Under the pieces are notes generated by a model that saw only the letters and a list, made by a program, of their open reading frames with translations, was not told the origin of the DNA and ran no database searches. This document shows, in pieces, positions 9,484 through 21,231 of a stretch of 64,000 nucleotides of DNA. Position 1 is the stretch's first letter. Every line of letters starts with the position of its first letter. Location of the stretch: assembly GCF_002994745.2 (NCBI RefSeq), contig NC_037093.1, positions 42,760,384 through 42,824,383 of the forward strand, read 5' to 3'. The position numbers and the translations under genes are program-made. The DNA comes from Rosa chinensis. Its lineage: Eukaryota > Streptophyta > Magnoliopsida > Rosales > Rosaceae.

Positions 9484-10800
9484 TCCCTTTGCCCTTGTTT
9501 TTAGGGCTAGGATCAGTAGTTGTAGGGTAAGTGAATTCCAAAGTAGCAACATTTGACTTCTTGTTGGGGCGAGGGTTCTTGTTCCTGCGTCCAAGTGGCT
9601 TGCCTTACTTTTTCTTTAGCTTCACCCATGCGACATCAGTGTCTTCTTCTACCAAGCCTAGAGCTTCAGCCTCCAAAGTAGGAAGCTTACCGCCCAAGGT
9701 AGTTTTAAATTCCTTGGGGGAGGGGCTACGTCCACTACTTCACTTTCTTTTCTTGGAGGGCAAAGCCTCCATCTGCACAGGTTGCATTGCTTCTGCAGGT
9801 TCATGCGAGCCAATGCCAGTCCCTGAAGCAGGGTCCACAACCTGCTCTACAGCAAATTCAACTGTAGCCCTCCTTTCTGTATCTACTGTAGAATTAGTAC
9901 CTAATGCAAGATTAGCTCATCAACATTTGATCTCACCAACCTTCGAATGGTTGGCCTATTCTTCTTTGGAATTGAGGAGAAAGCCATGAAGACATCACGA
10001 CGGTTCTGCACTAAGAAGGAGAAGGAGCCTTCTAAAGTCGAGGGGCCAGTAAGGTTCAAAACCCTGGACGTTGAGATTGCAATGCTAGGCTCCTCACACT
10101 TGGTTCCATCATGTGTGATCAAACCACATTGAGGGGACCTCCCCTTCAGGTGCTCAAACTGGAACTACAAGATTGGTTCAACACCAACATCTAGAAAGAC
10201 TTTGCACTCAATCAATAACTGTTTAGTAACGTCATGGGCAAATACGATAGCGATCAAGCCCTTCTTGAACTCCTTGTCGTAGTCTAGAAAACCACCCAAC
10301 AGATTGGCAATAAAGGTGAAGTTTTTCGGTTCTTCATATAAGGGAGGGATCCCAGGAACCCTAACCCAAAAACAAACATGTTTGAGAGGGACTTCATGGA
10401 GAGGTTTGACACTGTCATACTCCTCAAGACAGACAGAAGCTCGGTCAAAGCTCCAAACCCCACCCCGTAAAACCTTGATGCATTCACAAGCATATTCAAA
10501 CGAGAACAGGAAAAGATTTCTAGCCCGCACCTGAACCCTAAAACCTTTGTCCATCATCCAAGTCCGAAGGAAGTGGGCTTTGAAGGCTGCAAGGTCAACC
10601 GGCCGGCGGGTCAAAGACTTCCCAATCAAAAAAAATTAAGACGACCGGCAAATAGGGCCACCACCAATTCTCCCCAGATCAAAAGCACTACCTCCCTTGG
10701 CAAACGCAAGGGAGACAGGGAAGCTAGCAGTGACAACGTCAATAAAGGCCATTGGGTTGAGGATCGAGGATGAGAGCGAGATGAAGAAAGGTAGGAGGAA
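9484..10800 (-). pseudogene. LINE ORF1 (DUF4283 plus zinc-knuckle-like region), broken
   Basis: ORF1 proteins of plant L1-type LINEs bind the element RNA. The - strand frame at 10165-10629 matches the DUF4283 fold: LIGKSLTRRPVDL at the start, then FRVQVRARNLFLFSFEY, and a central GGVWSFDRA block equivalent to the usual G-x-WsF. Upstream, a start region near 10760 joins it only through a frame change at an A-homopolymer (10628-10635). Downstream, fragments with GLITHDGTKCEEP look like the knuckle after DUF4283, followed by a Lys-rich end near 9484. No ORF2 follows on this strand, so this is an isolated ORF1 remnant or a derivative that lost ORF2. Confidence 0.7.
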
Positions 10801-11600
10801 GGAAGGGCAGGGTGCCGTCAAAGCTAGGTTGAGAGCAAAGTCTCTCCCAGGGTTTTTCTTTTCTTTTAATTTGTTGGCAAAGCTAAAATTAGGGTACTAA
10901 CTAGTATCAAAATTGTATTTGAAAAGTGTGTGAACTTTACTCGGAGACTTGAAGGGAGACTCGTTTTGTCAAACAACAATACTGCAATACTGCTAGTAGA
11001 AGAGCACGTAATTCAGTGGGCATCACATAATTGATGTTCAATCACCAAATGTCCAAATGCATAATATTTTTGGAGATTCTAATTTGGATTTTGGATGAAA
11101 GCTATACACATGAGATAGAGAGAAACTTTGTTGCTAAATACAATATTTATCTAATACAAAAGATTTAATAATGCCAAAAAAATAAAAATAAAAAATAAAA
11201 GTTCAAGCATTGAGATAAAAGGGACTGTTCGGTTGATATAGGATTAAACACATGGCAATACTGCCAATACAGCATTTATTTCACCATGTCGTATTGATAA
11301 AACCAGTGCAGCAATGAAAGCCGGTCTCTTTATGCTAGGCAGGTTGACCCCATCAGTTCCAATATTTCAAAAGCAACAAATTCCTGAATGTGATCACCTC
11401 TCATTTCTCCTAGCACTTTCCTACCTACTGTAACAGTAGCCGAGCAAGCGCTCATGGCCATTTTGAAAGTGCTAAAAGAGCAAGGATTTGGCCGAAATAT
11501 CTACTAGTGTTTCATGTCCCGAAGAAGTTTTTCCCAAGTACATTTTCTCCAAGTGTTAATGAGATAAAAACACTCCGTCCTCACGGATCCTAAATAGTGA
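10801..11600. other. Intergenic, 3' flank of transporter gene 1
   Basis: No coding signal seen. The last ~320 bases before the stop codon of the - strand gene probably hold its 3' UTR. AATAAA on the - strand near 11280 is a possible poly(A) signal. Confidence 0.4.
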
Positions 11601-14520
11601 TTAAGGCCTGAAGAAGTTGGCATTTAGGCCGTTGTGAGCTATATTCCATGATGCAGCAACAACTAAAAGAACACTCAAAGACAGGCCTAAGCATCCAAGT
11701 CCCATGTTAATACACCATATGACACCTTTTCGCTTTGGTTTCTTGATTGCAATCCACATCAAACATGGATGAGCATATGTTAAAGGAAATGCCAAGCCTC
11801 CAATTAGAACCGCCAAGCTTATCAAGAACGGGAAAGCCATTGCTATGAAGAATACAAATACACCAAAAAAAATCCGAAAAGCTACGCGTAGCCACCTTGC
11901 ACAAGGCTTCGTCTTCTTGCTTGAGTACCTCAACTCCAAATTGTCAAACACTACCATGCCATAGATTTGAAACGCACTTAAGCAGCTAACCACTACTAGT
12001 ATGCAAATTAGTCCCAATACAAATTTCGAGGTTTTATGTCCGCCAAATTGTGCAGCTGCTATCAATATTTCTCCAATTGACGATGGTACCTGCATAAATT
12101 AAAGCAAGAATATTAACTGTGATTGGTTATAAACCCAGTTTGACGTGTATTTCATTATGTAGTCAGATCAAAATAATTGCTCTCACCTTGTTTCCATAAG
12201 CCCAAAATCCGCATACGGCAAGAGGAAGCAAACACATAGCTATAACTGCATATGATATAATCACTCCTCTCCACATGGGCTTGCGAGTTGGATGTTTTGA
12301 TGGCAATGTCCCCTGCATCACAAGGAAACTTAATCCTCTAAACTTCTCCGAGTTGACACACTCTGAAATAGTATTGCCACTTACAAAACAAACTAGGACT
12401 ATTGTGCTATAGACTAATAACATGATGCATGGTTTTCCCTCATTATTTTTTTTTGGGTAGCAATGGAGATTGCACTCCCTATTTGAGAAACCACCCCAGC
12501 CCACCCCCAAAAAAAGAAAAAAGAAAAAAAGAACTTGAACCAATGTTCGACTTCAGACGGATTGAAACCCCATCTTAGATTGGATTTATCTGAGATGAGT
12601 GTACTCATGGGTAAAATCAGGAATGTTGAGGAAAACAAAAGGTGTCTGAAACAAATCATTATTGGCTGCATATGGATCCTCTTGTACATCAATATTAAGC
12701 ATATTAAACACCATCTTATTTCAATGGATCTTTCTTAATGACCACTAGAAAAGCATTTTAGACATCCGCCCAAAAAGTTGAAATATGAAAAATGAGCAAG
12801 CTGACATCACACTCACCTGTATTTCAAGAATTACATTATGACCTCTGAATGCAAGAAAAATAATGCCAAGTGCATTCAGTATACCACCAAATCTATCCAC
12901 GTTGGACTCCAGCAGTGGTGGATCATATGATATATCATCATGCCTTCCCTTGGCAATTGAAAGAGCCCAAATCAGAGTACAGTAGACAATTGCCGTGATG
13001 GTGCCAATGAAAGAGACTCTAGCCATGGAGTTCAGATTGCGAAACTGAGCCCCAGCCATGGCTAAGCATGTGAACATTAAGAAGCACTCTGTAGCAGTCA
13101 CTGACTTGGCGTCACAAACAGTATTGAAGAAAAGCTTTATGGTGGAACCTCCTATGATAATCAATTGCACACATGTACCCCCAGATAGATACATCACTGG
13201 GAACATGCCTAGCAACTTCCCTAACTTTGGACCTGAAATAGGAGAAAATGAAAAATCATATATTAGTCGGTACTTTATGAAAATTTAGTTCACACTCGTT
13301 TCTTCAAATTAAGTGCAATATGATAATTTGGGAGTGTGAATAGCAATGTCAATGTAATCTGTGAACCATTGTTGGCAATAATTTAGTGTTTTTTTTAGAA
13401 GAAGAGTTTGTTGTACTAACCAAAGGCTGTTACAGCGAGGTGGATATATCTGCTGTAACGAATTCCAGATTCAGATTCGTGTAGCTGAACGAGGAGCCAT
13501 ATAGTGTAGAGTTGCCATGTAAATGCTAGTGACAAGCATATGATTCCCCATGCCCTGCAACCATTGAAATTGTTATGGGGATTAAACCTTTTGTATATTT
13601 GTAATTAGTATACAAACAAATTAAGCTTTTAATTGGAATCTGATAAAATACTTGTTTATGCAAAACTCCAAGTGATTATGTTAACTATTTTGGAATCATC
13701 AACATGAAGTTGGTCAAATATTTTAGGGGCAGACCGGGTTGGTATGGAATTTATAATTATGGGTAGCTGCCTCAGTTCAAGTTCAAATTATGAGTCAGAC
13801 CAAGGAGTAGTCATTAGTCTCATTTCTTGAGAAAATCAATTCACAAGGATCTGTGAACTCATACAGTACTGGGTACAGAAATTCAAAGCAACTACTTTTA
13901 ATATATATGTACTTTGTAGATTCCAAATCCCTCATTAAAAATGTGGAATTGAACAAAGAAAATAAAACAAAGTTGACCTGTAAGTCCTAGGTCCTCCTTC
14001 CAGGACACTGTCACACTGTCCAATTAGAAAATCTTAGAACCCTAAACTCCAGCAAAATAAAAAAGATTTCCTACATTGTTTTTTTTTTCTTTTCTTTTGT
14101 TCTAAAAGCCATGAAAAAAAAATCATAAAATCTGCCTTAGCAAGTTTTAATAAGAAACTGATCGAGTAGAAAACTTTTAGAAAGAGCCAATGTTACTTAC
14201 CATCCAAGAGTGACAAATGCAAATGGAAGTAAAAGGGCTTGGAATCCAATTCCAGAACACAGTAAATGGAAGGTAACAGAAAAGGTATTCCCATTCCTGG
14301 ACTCTGTGATGGGTAGCCAAGCATCTAGTGGATTGAGCTCACCACCACCACCTGGGCCTCTCCAGTTTGTACCATCTTCTTCTCCTCCACAAGGAGGACT
14401 GGTTGTGATGGGATTGACTTGAGCAGACTCTGATGAGCTTCTGATACTGAAACTGTGAAAGGAATGTCCCCTTGTTAACTCTGCCCTGCAATCTGTTTCC
14501 ATAACCACCACCTCTTCCAT
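11601..14520 (-). CDS. Lysine histidine transporter-like 8 (AATL1-type) amino-acid transporter, copy 1
   Basis: A membrane amino-acid/proton symporter of the AAAP family (Aa_trans fold). Exons on the - strand are 14201-14520, 13421-13554, 12817-13232, 12187-12312 and 11601-12089. All introns are GT-AG and phases fit, giving 494 residues without a stop. The N-terminus is hydrophilic, with DAWLPITESRNGN near residue 66, then ~10 hydrophobic segments. FRGHNVILEIQ closes exon 3 (residues 280-290), and the C-terminus is NANFFRP. These motifs are those of the LHT-like 8 branch. I chose the ATG at 14520 rather than 14595 because a TATA box lies between them and the second copy aligns here. Exon 3 is six codons shorter than in copy 2, in the loop after TVCDA. 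The exact substrate cannot be read from sequence. Confidence 0.9.
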
Positions 14521-14570
14521 ATCTGCAGTCTCCTTAAAAACCTTAAATGCTGAGAAACAAGAAAAGCCAC

Positions 14571-14578
14571 ATTTATAG
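14571..14578 (-). promoter_or_regulatory. TATA box of transporter gene 1
   Basis: The - strand reads CCCTATAAATG, about 51-58 bases upstream of the chosen ATG at 14520, leaving a short leader of roughly 25 bases. This placement argues against translation from the in-frame ATG at 14595, which lies upstream of the box. Confidence 0.5.
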
Positions 14579-15004
14579 GGAGCTAGCTTACACATGGGGT
14601 GCTTCTAGACAAAGCGAAAGTAGCTAAATGGGTAACTTATAATTTTGTGCAAATCAGTTTTGTAATACTTGATGAAAAAGCAACAGAAGAGGTTAAAATG
14701 GAAGTTAAAAAGGAGGGAAAGAAAACTATCTCCTTTTCTTCTTTCTCTTTTCCTCTTCATATGAACTATGGAATTCTTGTGTTTTAGGGTTTAAGGTTAG
14801 TATTTAAGAACTTTACTATGTTCTATGTACATATAAAACATACTCCACATCTTTTTGGTCATTTCAATCTAGTGGAAAAATTAAAAGAAAAAAAAATACA
14901 AAATTTCTAATTAGGTCATATTTTATGAATTTCCCATTTAATCAACATGAACTTTTTATTTCCTATTAAGGAGTTTTGATGTCAAACAATACTTTTTCTC
15001 TGAG

Positions 15005-15384
15005 GTAAGTCAAGTTTTAGATGATTGTAAAGAGTATGTGTGCTTTTCAATCAGTTGGAGTTCGACATATTTACCGTGAAGCAAATGGTGTAGTGGATAG
15101 GCTTACTCACCTTGTTAGTGGGTGTGATATTGATGATTTGTGGTTAGATGAGATGCTTGTAATCATTCAGGATATTCTCTACGAGGATCAATGTAACTGT
15201 TTCTATGTAGCTCGGGGTTCAGGTTTTACGTCCCCCCCCCCCGCGATGCAAAACTCTAATATTAATATAATAAATGGAACCGGATGTGGGGCTGAGCCTC
15301 CCAACTAGGCTGGATTCCAAACTCCTTTAAAAAAAAAAAATAATGGCTTGATGATTAATAAAATCAACCCTCTTCAAAAAAAAT
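15005..15384 (+). mobile_element. 5'-truncated LINE 3' end
   Basis: The frame at 15021-15308 is the C-terminal part of a LINE-encoded RNase H: VRHIYREANGVVDRLTH is the usual REAN..AH-like motif. It is followed by a run of 11 C (15232-15242), a 3' UTR with CTGAGCCTCCCAACTAGGC, and an A-rich tail at 15377-15384. Everything upstream is missing, as in 5'-truncated L1 insertions. The left edge is approximate. The same 3' end recurs inverted at 23395-23665. Confidence 0.75.
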
Positions 15385-16118
15385 ATATATATATATATAT
15401 ATTTTTCAATATTTCGGTATTGACGAGTTTTAAGCATTATTTGGCCTTATAAATGTGGGTAGGAGGACTTTATGCCTACAAATGTTGAAAAAATGACATG
15501 AATTCTAAATCACAATTATTAATTAATGACAATAGTAATAAAAAGGGAAACCACAAAATTTGGGACCCCAGCGATGGACAGCCTAGACCGACTTGGATCG
15601 TCCACCATGTTGTGACATCAGCAGTGGTTTAATTACGCGACGTCATGCCATTAATTTGCCCACCAAAGTAATGCGCTTTTTCAGGTTTTTATTGTGGATT
15701 TATTTGGAACAAAACAAATAATTCTGAGGGCCCTAAAAAAAGAAGAAAAAAAGCCGAAAAAGAATTAATTGATTTCCGAATATTCAACCTAGTAGGATAT
15801 AACTATAATAGTGCTGACACTTGGACATGCACTACGGGCATTTTCTATGTTTTAAGCCAATGATGTCAATTTTTTTTTTTATCAAAGTCAATGATGTCAA
15901 TTGGTGGATTAATGTGAGATTGTGAAATCTGGCTTTACACGGATCTAGCGATGGTAGCACAGGGAAAAAAAGGGATAGAGGGACCAGATAATGACCATAA
16001 TGAAACAAAATTTAATGCAAAAGATCATGAGAAAAGAAAAAGAATCCAATTGCTTATATTCAAAAAAAAGATTACATAAACTCAAAACTAATCAAAGAAA
16101 CGATTCATATTTCAAATA
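15385..16118. other. Intergenic, no recognised gene
   Basis: AT-rich. It contains an (AT)n run at about 15384-15401 and a short direct repeat of CAATGATGTCAATT near 15860 and 15890. No gene seen. Confidence 0.4.
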
Positions 16119-16523
16119 GAGAAAAAAAATCACAAATGATCACTGAGTTTTGACCCTTCGACACTTAATTAACTGACTTTTTTAAAATATCACTTAACTC
16201 ACTGACTTTTCAAAAATATCATTTAACTCACTCACTTTAATATCCGTTTTTCACATAACTCACTCCCGTCTATTGTGTTGTTAAAAATTTAATACGAAAG
16301 GATTATTTTCGTCAAATTACATATATATATATATATATTTAAATAAATATATTAAATAAAAAAATTATTTTTTTGAACAAAAGTTATTCGATTTTTCTTT
16401 TATAATTTTTCATAGTTTTCTCATAATTTATATTAAATTTAAAAAAAATGAATTTTAATTAAAAACAAAAAAAATCATTTTTTTATTTAGAAAAAAAAAG
16501 GGTCTTCAAGAAAGAAATGTATA

Positions 16524-17782
16524 ATACTGGTTTTCATTAGGCTTAGAGAACGCGCCCTACGCGCGGAGAAAAAAGAAAAAGCAAAGTGAGCCCTCTCTCG
16601 GCCGAACGCCACCGGCGCTCCGACCGCTGCGTTCCAGTCCGGGAGAGGATGGTGGTTCTGGCAAGCAGCGGGGTCCAATGGCAGCGATACGATCCAGGAT
16701 CCGAGAGAGGGAGTTTGAACTCGGAGAGGGAAGATCAATCTAGATATGTTCTGGTATCAGGGGCGAGAATAGGGAAGGAGCAGCGCTAGGGTGCTGGTCG
16801 GCGGTGGGCTCTGCCATAGTCACTGCGGTAGGGATCTGGTCTGTGGCTGGATCTTCGATCTCACGGCAGAGATGAGCCCAGAGAGGTTCTGCTTCGCTTG
16901 GGGCTCCGATCTCGGTCTTCAGCCGGGCTTTGGGGCAGTTTTCGACAGGGCGCACCGTTGCAGTGGCATAGGGTTGCGGCGCGGTGGACTGGGTGGCGTA
17001 GGGATGCGCAGCGGCGACCAGGCGGTGCATGGTGGCGGTGTCGTGTTGGCGGAGGGCGTTGGCAGCAAACTTGGTGGAGTGTGGCACTGGTTTCTGGTGG
17101 GCAGAGGAGATTGGGCCGAGCCTTGGTGTTTGGGCCTTGCTGCTTGGACAGGCTTTTCTGTTCAGTTGTTTTTGTAGTAGTTAGTTTAAGTTGTTTACTT
17201 GTAGTAGTTTGTGGCTTTATGCCGGTAATAAGTCCTTACCAAGTTGTGGTAGGGCGACGTGGGCTTGGTCCCGGACTGCACCTTGTGTGTGCATGGTCTT
17301 CCCTAGGTAGGCGGCGAGTTCCCTGCTTTTACAAATGGTCGCAGCCTTCTAGTGGCAGTAATGCATCTGCTCTAGGTAAGCGGTGAGTTCCTTGCTTGGT
17401 CAAATGGTCGTTGCCTCCTAGTGGCAGGGTGAAACTGAGTGCCACTGGATTTAATTTCCAGTGGCAACATGATGGGAAAGCTGTGCGTATGGAAATTATG
17501 CTAAGCTGTAATCGAGTTGCAAACCAAGTTATCTTTCCGTCGTGTCACTACTGTGTGACTTATGTCAAAGAAAATAGAGACACCAGTAGAGGGCTCTTTG
17601 CTAGTTGGTGCTTTGTGGAATACAGTTGTTTAGTAGAGACTCATGATAGTATTTCAGGATGTTCTCTAGTTGCGTATTGTAATAAGGGGTTTTGGTTCAT
17701 TGTCCCCCCCCCCCTCCTGTATTTGACAGTTTCATTAATGAAGGCTTGAGGGCAGCCGCACCACCCTTTATTCAAAAAGAAG
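16524..17782 (+). mobile_element. GC-rich non-LTR retroposon nested in the Mutator-like element
   Basis: Perfect 16-bp target duplications AAGAAAGAAATGTATA flank the insert at 16508-16523 and 17783-17798, a length typical of LINE-mediated integration. The 5' half is strongly GC-rich. The 3' part has a C12 run (17704-17715) and ends CCTTTATTCAAAAAGAAG. The long open frames in the GC-rich part overlap on both strands and resemble no protein I know. It is most likely a non-autonomous LINE derivative. Confidence 0.75.
17293..17430 (+). repeat. Two imperfect ~75-bp tandem units in the retroposon
   Basis: The block containing CTAGGTAGGCGGCGAGTTCC, AAATGGTCGCAGCC and TAGTGGCAG recurs ~75 bases later as CTAGGTAAGCGGTGAGTTCC, AAATGGTCGTTGCC and TAGTGGCAG. 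Confidence 0.65.
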
Positions 17783-17929
17783 AAGAAAGAAATGTATACT
17801 TTAGTGTTTAAATAAATATACCCTTAATTTTAATGGCTTTTAACAACAGTGAGTTAATAGTAAGATAATGAGATAATGGCACAGTGTCGAACATATCATA
17901 ACTCAGTGATCATTTGTGATTTTTTTTCC

Positions 17930-19059
17930 TTTCAAATATAGAATTTAGGGATACAGATATATATCATGAGCCAACTAGGCCCAAACTCAACCACAATATA
18001 TGTTCGGATTTGGCTTCTCTGCAAGAACTATAATTTGCTAGAAAAAAAAATTACAACGGATGAACTTGAAGTGACTTCTTGATGCTTCTTGATGTGACAT
18101 TATCTTGCCCTTAAATTTATATCTGACGGCTGTGAGTAAAATCCAAGCACATTATAGCAAGTCATATTCTAGCAGAGAAGCTGAGTCCTGTATGTTCACC
18201 CTTCTCTCCGAGCTACGAGCTACTTGTATTTAACCAATCTTGAGTGTCACAATATAACCTCACAACCAACATCAAGCCGAATCACTTCAACATTTTTTAT
18301 ACTATGTCAAAAAACGACTAAATTATTTATAAGGAAAATTTACAATCATATTGATAACAAGAAGATAGACACCGAATTACATCATATAGTTTTTGGAAAT
18401 CATGTCATAAAAATGGCACAACAACAACTCTATAAGACCCCTAAATCCTAATTAGATTGAGCAAGAACTTGGTAAAAGAAGACTATACCAAAATCCAAAA
18501 CCCTATCAAAAAATAAAAAAGAGCCAGCACAAACCATCGTACTTTCTCGAGAAGTCAACACCGGACCTTAATCTCCACCGCCGGACTAGTACCTGCATCA
18601 TTAGTCACCCCATGCGAATTGTGAACATCAATAGGCACCCCACCATCCACCAACCTCCGGAATTCCACCACCATCCCCGCCAACTTCCAATCCTCCACTA
18701 CAACCAGACTTGAAGCCGCTGGCAATGACCTAGACATGCATGCACCTCTTTTGAGGTATATTATATAAGGACGATCTAAATAACTCATGCATGTAAATTC
18801 TTTTTATACATTTTAAATATATATGTTCTTTGAGGATCCTTGGCAATAATCTTTTCCATTACAATATAGATTATTGGTACGTAGATTAATGAAAAAGAAA
18901 AAATGAATGAGCTGGTGTTTGTTACTAGGGGCATGGAGGTTGAGGTGGTCAATCACAAATCACCTACATGTCATATTCCAGTGTAGTTAAACTTTATTAG
19001 CATTTTTTGGCAATATGTCATGATCGATAGAAATGGTTATATATGTGTATTATAACGAG
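17930..19059. other. Intergenic, no firmly recognised gene
   Basis: Only one short - strand ORF (listed separately) stands out. The rest is AT-rich without motifs I recognise. Confidence 0.4.
18555..18788 (-). CDS. Unrecognised 77-codon ORF
   Basis: The - strand frame has plant-like amino-acid composition in its middle (ASSLVVVEDWKLAGMVVEF...) and is the only non-repetitive ORF in this kilobase. I do not recognise it. It has no signal peptide or membrane segment, and no splice partners are obvious. It could be an exon fragment of a lost gene or chance. Confidence 0.15.
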   Translation of the reverse strand: MSYLDRPYIIYLKRGACMSRSLPAASSLVVVEDWKLAGMVVEFRRLVDGGVPIDVHNSHGVTNDAGTSPAVEIKVRC

Positions 19060-20500
19060 TCATTATTTTGGAGGGGGATTTTTTTATTTTTTTAATATCA
19101 TTTTAAGGGATTGATTATTTGAGGGAACCAAAAATGAGAGGACCTCCGAAACTTGCGGAGCGACCCGGGAAGGCGAAACCTAGATTTCGTGATGGCGGTG
19201 GGGAGGCTTGTGCTCTCCAGACCAGACAGTGGCGAGACTACGGTGGCGTGGACTTGGGGAGATCGTGGTTTCTCCTGCAACGACGCTGGGGTCTCGATCA
19301 AGAATTTCGAGGGTTCCGGTTGAAGAGATTCTCAACTGAGAGTGATGTTGGGTCTGTGGCTTTGCGGATCGAGTTGGACCGGAGATGTTGGTGTCGACGC
19401 CTGCAACTTTGGGGGCGGTGGCAGTGTTGCTTGATGTCTGTGGTGGTGTCTGGCTGGGACATCCTCGGCTCAGGCTATGGGGATGCAAGTGTGCCACGCT
19501 CTGTGGAGGCAACAGGTGGACCGAGGCGAGTCTCTCATGCGTCGGCGGTGACTAGGCCGGTGGTTGAGACTGGTGGGATACTAGAGGTCAGTGTGGCGAA
19601 CGGTTGTGGACAAGAGGTCCAGGCTGATTTGACTGGGCTGGTCTCGGGGCCGAAGACTGGGCCAAAGGCATGAACTAGGCCTTTTTGGTTCAAAGCTGAA
19701 CATGGGGGCTATATGCTGCAGACCCTCAAGAATAGCCCAAGGAGCAACCTGATGCCTGGGTTGTTGGCTACTGATGGTGCTGGTTCCAACCCTACGGGGA
19801 AGGGACTCGTGCTTTCTTAAGTCCTCCAAGCTTTTAGACATTCTGGACTCAAGCGTTTTGAAGTAGGGGTAATTTCTATAAGCTTTTTTAAGACACTTCT
19901 AGTTGATATTTATACCACAATTGCGTGATTGGCAGATTAGACTAGATGAGTATTTTTTTCCTTAGGAAGCGAGATTATTCTTGCATAGATTAGGCTTGCT
20001 GTTCAGCGAGCGTCTCTTTAGACTTTAATGAGTTTAGTTGTGGCTTAGATAGGTTACCCGGTTTGTCCCGGATTTTCTTATGTAAGTTCTGTTAGACTCT
20101 GGCCTGTTTTTATGGCTTGATTACTAATGAAATTAATCATTTTCAAAAAAAAAAAGGATTGATTATTTGACCAAATTTTCGATTATCTATCAACATTTCC
20201 ACGGTTCAGTTGTTAGGTCTATATGAGTAGATCAATTCTAAAAATTTCCAGCTAAATTGATAATTGTTAAGACATTCAAAACTGTGATTTACAATTATAA
20301 ACATAAGCGGTTCAGGTTTGACATATATGGTTCGTCTATTGATTTAATCTTATTCGATACCTTAATAGTCACCAATTTGGCTGAAAATTTGCAGTCCTAT
20401 GAAGTGAATGGTCGAGATGCCAATAGATGATTGAAAAGTTGGTCCCAAAAAGAATCTCTTAAAATGACTAAAAAAAAAATCCATCAGTGGAAGGGCCATA
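19060..20500. mobile_element. Hairpin MITE copy A1, split by a retroposon
   Basis: The sequences at 19060-19122 and 20171-20500 together match other copies of a ~350-400 bp self-complementary repeat family in this window. Shared landmarks are CGGTTCAGT...TTAGG, CTGAAAATTTGCAG, AATTTGGCTGAAAATTTGC and GAAAAGTTGGTC. The 1033-bp retroposon at 19123-20155 interrupts it. The left end is approximate. Confidence 0.6.
19123..20155 (+). mobile_element. GC-rich non-LTR retroposon with LINE-like 3' tail
   Basis: A perfect 15-bp duplication GGATTGATTATTTGA lies at 19108-19122 and 20156-20170. The insert ends in A11. Its last ~40 bases (ATGGCTTGATTACTAATGAA..., from 20112) closely resemble the end of the truncated LINE at 15343-15383, so LINE machinery probably mobilised it. 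The 5' ~550 bases are GC-rich with open frames on both strands, none recognisable. Confidence 0.8.
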
Positions 20501-20504
20501 TATC

Positions 20505-20873
20505 ATGTTTAGGCATCCCTTGTGGGACCCACTTTTCGATTGTATTTCGGCATCTCGACTTTTATTTTTTAGGTCCTAATACATAGATCATTTCTGCAAA
20601 TTTTCAACTAAATTTATGATCGTTAAGGTATCGAACTAAATTAAATCAATGGACGAACCGAATCTGTCTAACCTGAACCGTTCGTGTTCAAAATTATAAA
20701 TCACAGTTATGAATACCTTAATTATTATCAATTTGGCTGAAAATTTGCGGAGATGATCTACTCATATATATCTAAAAACCGAACGGTTAAGATGTGAATA
20801 TGTGATCAAAAAGTGGGTTTAATGAGTGATCTCTTGAAATGGCTAAAAAAAAAGAATCCCTCACTAGTATATT
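20505..20873. mobile_element. Hairpin MITE copy A2
   Basis: A self-complementary unit. AGATCATTTCTGCAAATTTT near 20585 pairs with AAAATTTGCGGAGATGATCT near 20738-20757. AATCAATGGACGAACCGAAT lies in the centre. It belongs to the same family as A1, C, D, E and F. Confidence 0.6.
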
Positions 20874-21231
20874 TTGTTGAGATCGGCTCATGAATTTCTA
20901 GAGAGTATCATTTCAATTCCAAACTCTATATTGCGTATAAGTAGTGCATGGTGCAAGCAAAGCCATTGCTGCGTACGTACATAGCTGATGATAGCAATCT
21001 TTTCATGACCACCCATTACGCAATTGATATTGCATATCTATCATGCGCCATATTCACAATTATTGGTCACAAAAATACACAAACCATACGTCTTAACGTC
21101 TACTTTATCAACTGGGCCGAATTTGTGAACAAATGTTTACCTTCAATAAAAAAATTATTAAAAAAAAAAAAACACCATATATGGGTGAGGATGGTGTCCC
21201 CAAAAAGTTGCTCAGGTGTGCTCATTGTGCG
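20874..21231. other. Intergenic, no recognised gene
   Basis: Nothing recognisable before the hAT terminus at 21232. Confidence 0.4.

Larger units (their letters stand above)
16119..17929. mobile_element. Non-autonomous Mutator-like TIR element
   Basis: The ends are inverted copies of AATCACAAATGATCACTGAG (left 16129-16148; right 17902-17921 inverted), and weaker matching continues past TTCGACAC. A perfect 9-bp duplication TTTCAAATA flanks it at 16110-16118 and 17930-17938. Nine bases is the Mutator superfamily length. There is no transposase. A retroposon (16524-17782) sits inside, so the original MITE was about 540 bp. Confidence 0.8.

Noticed and set aside
16791..17749. Several 115-162 codon ORFs in GC-rich DNA
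   Set aside because: They overlap on both strands, resemble no protein, and lie within a retroposon bounded by target duplications. GC-rich DNA has few stops by chance.
19119..19673. 184-codon ORF
   Set aside because: The same reasoning applies: it lies inside the GC-rich retroposon and opposite frames are also open.
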